Of a DNA stretch of 20,924 nt, positions 9,946 through 18,261 are shown in pieces. Every line of letters starts with the position of its first letter. The stretch's first letter is position 1. Below the pieces are notes generated by a model that saw only the letters and a program-made list of their open reading frames with translations, had not been told where the DNA came from and did not search any database. Where the stretch lies: assembly GCA_036897485.1 (NCBI GenBank), contig JAYMTF010001865.1, positions 1 through 20,924 of the forward strand, given 5' to 3'. Both the position numbers and the translations under genes were made by a program. Source of the stretch: Pelargonium nanum (Eukaryota > Streptophyta > Magnoliopsida > Geraniales > Geraniaceae).

Positions 9946-10640
9946 AAAGAAGAAGAAGAATAAGAAGAAAGAAGAAAAAAAAAAAGAAGCTCTAAATAAT
10001 TTTTTTCTAATGGAGTTGGTGAGGTTGAGAATATTTGTCAAATCTCAATATACTATTAAGAAGAGGATAGAATATAGTTATAATAATTATTCTTTTTCCC
10101 TCTAGTATCAATTTTAGAATTATACTACAAATTGTACTAGAGGCAACGGAAAATATCTAACCATGATATAATAATTGAGTTCTTATATGGTCCACCTCAA
10201 TATATTGGTGTTGACTTTTTTTTTGAAAGTTATTGGTGTTGGCTTTAGTTTAGTGGCGAAGGTTGAATTGATAATTTTTTAGTTTGAAATATACAATATG
10301 CAATATTACAACGATGTGTTTGATACATTTAATTCATATATGTGTCATTTTTATTTAATATGTTTGAAATGTTGCATTTTTTATAAATAAATTAGTCAAT
10401 AATCTGAATACACGACGCATTAAAAAAAATTAGATAGATTAAACGTGCTCGACACGAACAATACCCGATTATTAACCGGATTAAGTTAATCCACACTATC
10501 CGATTAGTCTTAGAATTTTGTATGGAACATGTGGAACGACGCCGTTTCAGTAAAAACCCAACCAAAATTTCCCTCCTTCTCCGAAGTCTCCAGCAAAACC
10601 CAAAGTCAAGTAGTCAACAGTTTCTCTCTATATGTAGAGT
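9946..10640. promoter_or_regulatory. Divergent intergenic region of NLR (-) and GPN1 (+)
   Basis: This AT-rich interval must hold the promoters of both genes. Next to the NLR start is a polypyrimidine leader on the minus strand (9946-9990). W-box TTGACT occurs at 10211-10216 on the plus strand, and twice on the minus strand at 10604-10609 and 10612-10617. A short duplication 'attggtgttgNcttt' lies at 10204-10247. The stretch 10445-10500 ('ctcgacacgaacaataccc' and 'ccggattaagttaatcc') resembles old retroelement DNA. No gene is supported here. Confidence 0.45.
10535..10547 (+). promoter_or_regulatory. AACGACGCCGTTT element upstream of GPN1
   Basis: A GC-rich, nearly palindromic 13-mer stands out in otherwise AT-rich DNA about 100 bp before the inferred GPN1 transcript start. 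I recall similar ACGACGCCGTTT strings being frequent in dicot promoters. Function is inferred from position only. Confidence 0.4.
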
Positions 10641-10641
10641 G

Positions 10642-10650
10642 TTAGGGTTT
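10642..10650 (+). promoter_or_regulatory. Telo-box in the GPN1 leader or core promoter
   Basis: TTAGGGTTT (complement AAACCCTAA) lies just after a TATA-like 'tctatatg' at 10627-10634. Telo-boxes near transcript starts are typical of plant genes for translation and basal cell functions, which fits a GPN GTPase. Confidence 0.55.
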
Positions 10651-10697
10651 CGCAGGTGAATTTCAAAGCTCGTTCCTTTACTCTCCATCTTCCTCTG

Positions 10698-10745
10698 ATG
10701 TTTTGTTCTCAATATCAATATCAGCTACAGAGCTCTTCTCAATAA
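10698..10745 (+). CDS. uORF in the GPN1 leader (15 codons)
   Basis: An ATG at 10698 opens 15 codons and closes at TAA 10743-10745, inside the presumed first leader exon and 35 nt before its splice donor. The peptide is rich in Gln, Ser and Tyr and has no recognised family. It depends on transcription starting upstream of 10698. Confidence 0.35.
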   Translation: MFCSQYQYQLQSSSQ

Positions 10746-10780
10746 CTGGGTCGGCTCTCTTCGGCTGAGTTTTGCGCTCA

Positions 10781-11473
10781 GTAAGTTCAATTTCATTACG
10801 TTTTAAAGCGTAATTGGAACTCCTAATGTAGCTAAATTGACCTCAAAAGCATCATTTTTTTTGTAAAATTGTGCTGAGTAACTAGTTGGGATAGGCGCTT
10901 CAGCTAGTATGAGCTGAGTTCTTTGAAGGGTTGGATTTGGATTGTACTATTAGTGTTATTAGGTTTGCTTGCCAAGTCTCTGTGTATTTGATGACAAAAT
11001 TGTTTGAGTTTATGTCTCTTGACTGTGTTTTTATGGGATATTGAATGTGGGGAGCTCTGTTTTGGGTTGTGAGTTGTGTTCTTATGGGATATTAAATATT
11101 CATTCCGATTCAAAATGAGTGTTCACTTCTTAAAAATTAAGAACTCAAGTAACTTATTAATATTGTTGTTAATTTATGTATAACTGACTAATAAAACGGA
11201 AAGTGGACACTTATTTTGTGCACATTTTGGACGGATATAACATTAGATAAGATAAAGTGGAGGAGGAGAACACGGGCAGAAGATTCTAAAGAATTTTGCT
11301 AATGGATTCATGTAGCCGACTCTGACATTGTTCGGGAAATGGTTTTGTTGTTGCTGTTTGGACACATATTTTTTGAATGGAAGGAGTAATGAATCTTTTG
11401 TGTGATGTGTAGGGCAGCAGTTGAGAATTGAATTGTAGGCATATTTCCACATCAGTAAACGCTTCAATTTCAG
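10781..11473 (+). other. Leader (5' UTR) intron of GPN1
   Basis: The donor is CTCA|GTAAGT at 10780/10781 and the acceptor CAATTTCAG ends at 11473, six bases before the ATG at 11480. The interval is T-rich on the plus strand and has no coding support. Another AG at about 11411-11412 could serve as an alternative acceptor. Confidence 0.5.
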
Positions 11474-11479
11474 CTAGAA

Positions 11480-14400
11480 ATGGACGTTGCTTCTGATCTC
11501 CAAAATCTGAATATAAAATCTCCAGAAGACGGCACATCAATGCAAATGGATCCCAAGGTATTGGCCAACGTTACTGTATGCACTGTTCTTATAGCTCTTG
11601 TTTATCATTTGGTTGCTGACAGAACTCAAAGAGAATCGAATGAAGTTTGAATCTCTATGTTGTTCTTTGGGTTTAGCACTAAGATTTATTATTTTGCATA
11701 TGAAACTCCCTGTTCTGCATGCATAGCTGATCTGTTGTTATTTGGTTTTATATCGAAGGTGAGCGGTCAAGAAAAGGAGGCTCTTACTGAGTCGATAGGA
11801 AAGCTTCAGATTGATGAATCATCATCAGTGCAGACAGGATCTTCGTCATCCGATTTCAAGAGAAAACCAGTTATTATTATCGTTGTAGGAATGGCAGGTA
11901 ATTTGATTAACTCTTAAGGTGGTTGAACAAACACTTTTTTCGTATTTTTTTAGTTTAGATGTTTATCTTCAATAGTACGAAAACAAAATCTAAGTTTGAG
12001 ATGATTTGGATTTTCTAGGGAGTGGAAAAACAACATTTCTTCACAGGCTGGTTTGCCACACACAAGCCTCCAACATGCGTGGTTATGTATTGAATCTTGA
12101 CCCTGCTGTTATGACACTCCCATTTGGCGCAAACATCGATATTAGGGATACTGTGCGGTATAAGGAAGTGATGAAGCAATTCAATCTTGGACCTAATGGA
12201 GGAATTCTGACCTCTCTTAACCTGTTTGCTACAAAGTTTGATGAGGTAAAACGTTACATTTTTCTTATGTTAGGTCCACCTGCTATGTGGATGAGCTATT
12301 CATGAATGGAATGTGCTTTTGAATTAGACCTGGGAATTCGGGGTTTGGGTAGGGTGGAAAATACCTAACCCGACCCAACCCACACTTTTCTCATGTCAAA
12401 CCTGAACCGACCTGAAAACCAACGGGTCTTTTTATGCGACCCAAAACCACAAATAATGCGGGTTGGTTTTGGGTGCCCACGGGTTTGCATCTAAAATGCC
12501 AGCTCTATTTTGAATGGCTGTCTTCGACTGACCCTTAGTTTTGTACTCTCACTAAGCTCTTATACTCGTACATGTTACAAACTGTTTTTAAGTTTTGACC
12601 TGCTAATCCTTAGCAAAAAGAGAAATTTTGAGGGCAATGTCTATCAAACTGTACATGAGTTTGTTGAGCATGGGATTATGTGAATCGGTAGATCGTCTTC
12701 TCTTATTCTGTTTACATTCACACAGTGAAATAACTGTGTCGTGGACTCCTTGTCTACGTAGCTTTAACAGGTGAATTAATGGTTTGTGTCCAATTTCAGG
12801 TCATATCTGTCATTGAGAAGCGAGCAGATCAGCTGGACTATGTTCTTGTGGATACTCCTGGTCAGATTGAGATATTCACTTGGTCAGCATCTGGAGCAAT
12901 TATCACAGAAGCCTTTGCCTCAACCTTTCCCACCGTAGTTACGTATGTGGTCGATACACCGCGTTCGGCAAGCCCAGTGACTTTCATGAGCAATATGCTT
13001 TATGCATGTAGCATTCTTTACAAGACAAGGCTGCCTCTAGTGTTGGCATTCAACAAGACAGATGTGGCCAAGCATCAATTCGCTTTAGAGGTATAATTAA
13101 TTTCTGATTCAACAACTTATGTGATATTTCAGTTGACTCTGTTGTATTCCTTCATTGCTTAGTTAATACTCGTTTTTTAATGGTAACTTGTCTCTTTATT
13201 CTTGGTTGAGTGCAAAAGAACAGTCACTTTTTCTGGTAATTTGGAGGTATATTTAGAAAGTTGTGTGACTTCATGCTGACCATCTTGAAGCAGATGTTAT
13301 GCATTCTCATGACAAGTGGAGCTGTTTCTTAATATTATGTACTGTGTGTTCATGCTCTATTGGAAGCTTGAATTGCTTCTCTGAAATGATAGGGTTTATT
13401 GAACTTAGGCAGCGTTAGGAATAATTTTTTTGGAATGGGAATTAGAATTAAGAATATTTAGCCATTTTCATGACCAAAAAATCATATTCGAAACATGAAC
13501 AATGAGAATCTCATTCTCATTTCTGAACAAATATTGTAATCCAAACGATACATTAGTTCGTAGACGTTGGTGGATATAGTTTCTAAGACAATATGTAAGG
13601 GTCTAATGGTCTAAATTGTACCGGACGAATCAAATTCGGCGGCTCACTGTGGTAATAGGAGTTAAGCAAACATAATTATTGGTGCATGGAATGGAATAGG
13701 GTGATTCTAAAATGGGTAATTGTTGAGTTTATTGCCTATTTATGGTACTTCGATGCATCGTTTAACTGATATATGGGCTTGACCATTAAGATGCATTTGG
13801 TGGAAAGTTGCCTATTTTCTCTTGCTTGTTATTGAGATTCTTGATGCAGTTGTTTTTATGGTAATCATTTGGTCATTTCTAGTCTCTTTAGCTTCCTTTC
13901 TCTATCAGATTCTGGGTATGATTTACAATGTAATGCTGAAAATCATGCATTGTTGTTACGTACAGTGGATGGAAGATTTTGAGGTATTTCAGGCAGCTCT
14001 GGAGTCAGATAACTCGTATACTTCAACCTTAACTCGAAGTCTCTCCCTTGTGCTGGACGAGTTCTATAAGAATCTAAGTTCGGTTGGAGTTTCTGCAATC
14101 TCCGGTGATGGAATGGACGCTTTCTTTAAGGCCATTGAATCAAGTGCTGAAGAGTACATGGAGACATACAAGTATTGTACTTGTCTATCATATCGATCCT
14201 TATATTGTTAAAACAAGTTAATATTAACATTACCTATGCCAATTCTTGTTTCTTTAGGGCTGATCTCGACAAGAGACGAGCAGAGAAGCAACGTTTAGAG
14301 GAAGAGCGCAGGCGGGATAACATGGAAAAGCTGAGGAAGGAGATGGAGAAGTCCAGAGGAGAAACCGTGGTACTGAGCACAGGTCTGAAGGACAAAGAAG

Positions 14401-14531
14401 CTGTAAATAAATCTACGATGGACGAGGAAGAAGAAGAGGACATAGACGATGATTACGAGAGGTTCAGTGACGAAGATGAAGATGTTATCGACGAGGATGA
14501 AGATGAAGAGGTTTCCCGTTTTTCGTTCTAG
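11480..14531 (+). CDS. GPN1: GPN-loop GTPase, GPN1/QQT2 type
   Basis: Six coding exons, 11480-11557, 11759-11897, 12019-12245, 12800-13090, 13966-14171 and 14258-14531, join in frame to 404 aa. P-loop GMAGSGKTT is at 70-78, the diagnostic Gly-Pro-Asn triplet at 130-132 within [20 protein letters not shown], the G3 motif DTPGQ at 166-170 followed by [11 protein letters not shown]4 NKTD at 233-236 and G5 SAI at 288-290. A basic coiled-coil-like segment (about 306-340) and a strongly acidic tail follow. These are features of GPN1 rather than GPN2 or GPN3. The family works with GPN3/GPN2 and Rpb4/7-binding factors in assembly and nuclear import of RNA polymerase II; Arabidopsis QQT2, the GPN1 homologue, is needed for embryo cell divisions. 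The first about 60 residues are the least conserved part, so exon 1 and 2 borders are less certain. No defects are seen. Confidence 0.93.
12325..12495. repeat. Degenerate 'gggt/acccg' dispersed repeat in GPN1 intron 3
   Basis: Within the 554-bp intron 12246-12799 lies a block of alternating 'cggggtttgggt', 'aacccgacccaaccca', 'ctgaaccgacctgaaaacc' and 'gcgggttggttttgggtg'. Complementary G-rich and C-rich stretches could fold back on each other. Blocks of this style are common in plant hAT-like or LTR-derived repeats. Exact ends and class are not resolved. Confidence 0.55.
13402..13560. repeat. MITE-like fragment in GPN1 intron 5
   Basis: The 875-bp intron 13091-13965 carries 'ggaatgggaattagaatt', 'attttcatgacc' and a perfect 8-bp stem ATGAGAAT/ATTCTCAT (13502-13509 and 13513-13520, 3-base loop). 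The same phrases recur at 18131-18190. Terminal repeats and target duplication are not clear. Confidence 0.45.
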
Positions 14532-15260
14532 CATCGTGCGCGCGATCCATTCGTTGAAACATTTGTTGCATGACAATTATAGTAACCATATAAGCTCTGA
14601 TTGTGAATTTTGATTGAGAAACAGAATGTGATGTATGTATATGTGTAGTTGATGATGGATTGGAGGATATGAAATGGGACTATTTTGACCTTATTGAGTT
14701 TCATTTACCTTCCTAGTTCCTACTATTGTAGAGTTGATCTAGCAATTAGGTTTGGACCGTTTAGTTTGGTTCGTTGTGATGCGGACCATGTCGGATTCCT
14801 CTCCATCTTGATATAAATATAACATTCATCCACAAAGACATATTATAGTAAATCTAATTTGTGTTATTTGAAATTCGGCTCACATTTAACGGATTTGGGT
14901 CAATCGAACAACTTACGACGGTTTTCTTTGGTCAAGCCACACTTGTGTATCTAGTTAAAACTAAACATTTACAACTCAAAAGTTTACAAAAATGCGACTC
15001 AAAATTTGAATGGTCACTTATGCAACCAACACATTAATTCCAGAACTATCCCAAGAAGAGCAATGGTCACTGACCATGTTGTCTTTGGCCCCCTTACGTC
15101 ACAGCCAGTTACGTGAGCATCTTCTCTTCTGTAACCTCCAATGAAAGATCAACACATGGAGGCCTTAAAACCTCTCCAATGGTCAGAACTCTCAGTGGTC
15201 GACACGTGGCGCTTGACAGGTACCCAGAGAACAAACTCTCTTCTTTTCTGTTCAAAAAGC
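14532..15260 (+). promoter_or_regulatory. GPN1 3' flank and NF-YC promoter
   Basis: No gene is supported here. The first about 150 bp are the likely GPN1 3' UTR, with TGTA-rich text near 14630-14650. The NF-YC side has three ACGT cores: ACGTCA 15096-15101, ACGTG 15111-15115 and the strong ABRE/G-box CACGTGGC at 15203-15210. A 7-bp inverted repeat ATGGTCA-c-TGACCAT lies at 15063-15077. Abscisic-acid or bZIP control of NF-YC is plausible but inferred. Confidence 0.45.
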
Positions 15261-15321
15261 TCTGTCCCTCCCTTTTAACCCTTCACTCTCTCTCTCTAAA
15301 GATACTCACTTTCTATCTCTA

Positions 15322-15330
15322 TTAGGGTTT
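15322..15330 (+). promoter_or_regulatory. Telo-box in the NF-YC leader
   Basis: TTAGGGTTT follows a CT-rich tract (15283-15320), the usual look of a plant transcript start region, and precedes the leader splice donor at 15383/15384. No ATG occurs in the presumed first leader exon. Confidence 0.5.
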
Positions 15331-15383
15331 TCTGGCATTTTGAAGAGAGCCCAGAAGAAGATTCAGCTCCACAAGCTCACCAG

Positions 15384-16667
15384 GTAACTCCAATTTTAAT
15401 TTTCATTTATTTGTAAATAATTATGTGATGTTTTTGTTACTTAGTAGCCTGTTTGGCTCCCTGGAAAATCTTAGAGAAAAGGATGAGAAACATGTTTTCC
15501 AAGTGTGATGCTTTCTGGGTTTTTGAAATCATGAAAAACCCATGTCAATTTTGAGCTGAACAATGAAAAATCAATTATGGGACATAAAAAAATGTGTTTT
15601 TTTTTTGTTGCCAAGGACATTAGGGTTTCTGACCAGTTGGACAGATGTGAATTTTGAAGTAAATTCAAGGTTCACTACATGATGAAAGTAGTTTGCTTTA
15701 TGAATTATGAGTATGTTTTTGTGTTACGTTTGGTTGATTTTATATTGGATACATAATTTTGCTTAACCTTGTTCATGTATTTGCAATTTACACATGTTGC
15801 ATGTCCACTTTACTTAGCTGTTAATTAGAAAATTTCCCATTCTTTTGGTTGTAGTACTTGTCTATAAGATGAAAAAATGGTCTTGCTTTCCTTTTTTCCC
15901 AATCAATTTGGATCTAAAATTTGAAATTGTGTCTATTGATCAATTTGGGGCTTCAATTGGTGTTGTAACTTGGAGTAAAAATTAGGATTATGAACTTGTC
16001 ATTGTGTTTCGTTCCTACTAAGCGGGGATCTAGTGCATTAAGTACATAGACTAGCTCAGATAGTAGGAAACATATCTAGAAAACCCGTACCTTAATGCTG
16101 AGGTAATTACTGGTCATGCTTTGCTACCCAATCAAAACTCTCCAGTCTAGCGAAAAAAGCAAAGAAATCGGAAATTTTGGTTCCTTTTTGTATCAAGGTG
16201 AATGTGGGTGTTTGCAATATCAGCTTCACTTGCATCTACCTTGAGATTGAAATCATGTCCCGAAATAGTGTCACTTTTTATCCTAATATGAAGATGTCAT
16301 GTGTGTCTTTGATTTAATTTCTTTGTAGGAGATTGTTGATGATGAAACTCTAGTTGATATGCTTTGTCGTTGTGTTGGTGTTGGTGTTAAATTGATTGCT
16401 TTCTTTCGTGTTCATCCTATTGTGTATATTGGTTGAGATTGAATATTTTTGTGTTATTATTATGAAACTTCAGTTGATATCCTTTGGCGGCATGTTAGGT
16501 TGATTGCTTTCTTTCTAGATATAAAATTCATATACGTAGCTTTTTTTATTATAATTTTTGTTCATGAATGGAAACCATAGATTCTCATTCTTCGTGGTTG
16601 TATTAGGAATGCTACCTTAGAATTCAAAGGACAATCCTGATTTTCTAAGGTGATTTTTCCTTTGCAG
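15384..16667 (+). other. Leader (5' UTR) intron of NF-YC, 1284 bp
   Basis: The donor is CACCAG|GTAACT and the acceptor CCTTTGCAG ends at 16667, 57 nt before the start codon. Long leader introns are usual in plant NF-YC genes. The T-rich interval has no coding support. It holds an imperfect direct repeat at 16342-16407 and 16462-16515. Confidence 0.65.
16342..16515 (+). repeat. Imperfect direct repeat in the NF-YC leader intron
   Basis: Copy 1 (16342-16407) begins 'atgaaactctagttgatatg' and ends 'ttgattgctttctttc'. Copy 2 (16462-16515) begins 'atgaaacttcagttgatatc' and ends with the same 16 bases. The offset is 120 bp at the start and 108 bp at the end, so copy 2 lost some internal bases. It looks like an old local duplication. 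Confidence 0.6.
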
Positions 16668-16674
16668 CGTTGTG

Positions 16675-16686
16675 ATGATAAGATAG
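16675..16686 (+). CDS. Three-codon uORF in the NF-YC leader
   Basis: ATG ATA AGA TAG lies in the second leader exon, eight bases after the splice acceptor and 38 nt before the NF-YC ATG. It encodes Met-Ile-Arg only. It would sit in every transcript spliced at 16667. Any effect on translation is inferred. Confidence 0.4.
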   Translation: MIR

Positions 16687-16724
16687 TTGTTTACAAGGTT
16701 AAAAGATCACTCCGATAATCGCTC

Positions 16725-17501
16725 ATGGATCAATCAGAACAGCAACAGCATAATAACCAACATCAACAGCCTGTGGTTGGAGTCGTGGCCGGATCTGGTC
16801 AAATGGCCTATACCGCTCCCTATCAACCTCCGGCAATGGTGGCTTCCGGCGCCATCCCGGCCCCAACTCAGCCCCCAACAACATTCTCCAGCTCCCCGCA
16901 CCAGCTCGCCTACCAGCAAGCCCAACACTTCCACCACCAACAGCAGCAACAACTCCAAATGTTCTGGGCCAACCAAATGCAAGAAATCGAGCAAACCAGC
17001 GATTTCAAGAACCACAGCCTCCCGCTTGCTCGTATCAAGAAAATAATGAAAGCCGACGAGGATGTCCGGATGATCTCCGCCGAGGCTCCAGTCATATTCG
17101 CCAAGGCATGCGAGATGTTCATCTTGGAGCTGACTCTGCGCTCATGGATCCACACTGAAGAAAACAAACGGAGGACGCTCCAAAAGAACGACATTGCAGC
17201 TGCGATCTCAAGAACCGATGTGTTTGACTTCTTGGTTGATATCATTCCAAGAGACGAGCTGAAAGAGGACGGACTTGGTATTACTAAGGCCACAATTCCG
17301 GTGGTGGGTTCTCCGGCGGATATGCCATACTATTATGTCCCTGCACAGCATCCCGGGATGATTATGGGGAAGCCGGTTGATCAAGCCGGACTCTACGGTG
17401 GGGGTCAGCAGCCAAGGCCAGCTATGGCTTTCATGCCATGGACACAACAGAACCAATCTCAGCAGCAACCTCAACAGCAGCAGGAAACAGACGCACAATG
17501 A
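16725..17501 (+). CDS. NF-YC: NF-YC subunit of CCAAT-binding factor (HAP5, NF-YC9/NF-YC1-like)
   Basis: A single uninterrupted coding exon gives 258 aa. The N-terminal about 90 residues are rich in Gln, Pro and His. The histone-fold domain runs from about 98 to 175, beginning [19 protein letters not shown] and including [40 protein letters not shown] and [14 protein letters not shown], nearly identical to canonical plant NF-YC1/3/4/9. The C terminus has PYYYVP and a glutamine-rich end. The protein pairs with NF-YB through the histone fold, enters the nucleus and joins NF-YA or CONSTANS-type CCT proteins to control CCAAT-box genes, including flowering and ABA or gibberellin responses (family knowledge). 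The CDS is about 10-20% longer than Arabidopsis NF-YC9 because of the longer Gln-rich ends. It is intact, and the assignment to a precise paralogue is uncertain. Confidence 0.95.
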   Translation: MDQSEQQQHNNQHQQPVVGVVAGSGQMAYTAPYQPPAMVASGAIPAPTQPPTTFSSSPHQLAYQQAQHFHHQQQQQLQMFWANQMQEIEQTSDFKNHSLPLARIKKIMKADEDVRMISAEAPVIFAKACEMFILELTLRSWIHTEENKRRTLQKNDIAAAISRTDVFDFLVDIIPRDELKEDGLGITKATIPVVGSPADMPYYYVPAQHPGMIMGKPVDQAGLYGGGQQPRPAMAFMPWTQQNQSQQQPQQQQETDAQ

Positions 17502-17596
17502 TATTATTGTTTGGGGAAAATCTAATGTTTTGTGTTTGCTTAGTTCAGAGGTAGATTTAGGTTTAGATGGGAGTTGTAATGGTGAATTAGAGGATA

Positions 17597-17627
17597 GTGA
17601 TGGTGATGGTGATGGTGATGATGATGA
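17597..17627 (+). repeat. GTGATG microsatellite in the NF-YC 3' region
   Basis: A tract of 'gtgatg' units grading into 'atgatga' lies 96 bp after the NF-YC stop, inside the probable 3' UTR (17502 to about 17800). The ORF that runs through it has no coding support. Confidence 0.75.
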
Positions 17628-17859
17628 CAAGTCAAATTTTAGGTGGTTCTGTTGTGTCATGTATGGGGCTATGGGCATGTACTTGATCTTGTTTAAGGAT
17701 TTGATACTGTTTATGTTTTTTGTTTTTAATTATTCAGTATGTTTTCATGTCCTTTACCTGGTAAAAAGCAGGAACATTGTGGCTAGGGTTTATGGTTGCT
17801 TCAATACTAGATTCTGACTACTTTTGTCTCGGGTTGATTTTTTATGTTCAATTTGGTTT

Positions 17860-18110
17860 GAGGGCTCTAGATTGGATTTGGGGTTCAATGGGTAAAATAT
17901 GTGGGTTTGTCAAAACCCAAACTTGTAAAATTATAGGTTTTAGGTGTTAGCGGATCGGGGTTCAAATTGTTAGTTGTAATGCATGTAACTCTAACTCGCA
18001 CAAATGTGGCTAGAGTCTTAGGTGTCTACGAGTATGAGTACAAATGGTTGGTTGCAAAACGTATTTGTGTTGTGACAAAACGCAATTGACACGACCGATA
18101 CACACATAAC
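17860..18110. repeat. Decayed dispersed repeat downstream of NF-YC
   Basis: The text has the 'gggtt/aaccc' style of retroelement remnants. It includes a small hairpin GGGTTT-gtca-AAACCC at 17903-17918 and 'tagcggatcggggttcaaat', then 'aacgcaattgacacgaccg'. No coding domains or terminal repeats can be made out. Confidence 0.4.
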
Positions 18111-18130
18111 AAATATACATAACAAAACTT

Positions 18131-18190
18131 AGAATGGGAATGAGATTGATTCCCACTCCAAACCTATTTTCATGACCCAAACAATCGTAA
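18131..18190. repeat. MITE-like fragment related to the one in GPN1 intron 5
   Basis: The fragment contains 'gaatgggaatgagattga' with a 6-bp stem GGGAAT/ATTCCC (18136-18141 and 18149-18154) and 'attttcatgacccaaacaat', both echoing 13430-13490. Length and ends are not resolved. Confidence 0.45.
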
Positions 18191-18261
18191 TAAGCAGCCA
18201 TCAATCCCTATCTGCAGGATGATCCACAAGAACATATATTTCTCATAAATTCACATCACAG

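Noticed and set aside
17208..17678. 156-codon minus-strand ORF over the end of NF-YC
   Set aside because: It is antisense to the histone-fold exon and the GTGATG microsatellite; its Ser/Pro runs come from that repeat.
17377..17817. 146-codon plus-strand ORF running from NF-YC into its 3' region
   Set aside because: It is out of frame with NF-YC and crosses the 3' UTR microsatellite; no domain.
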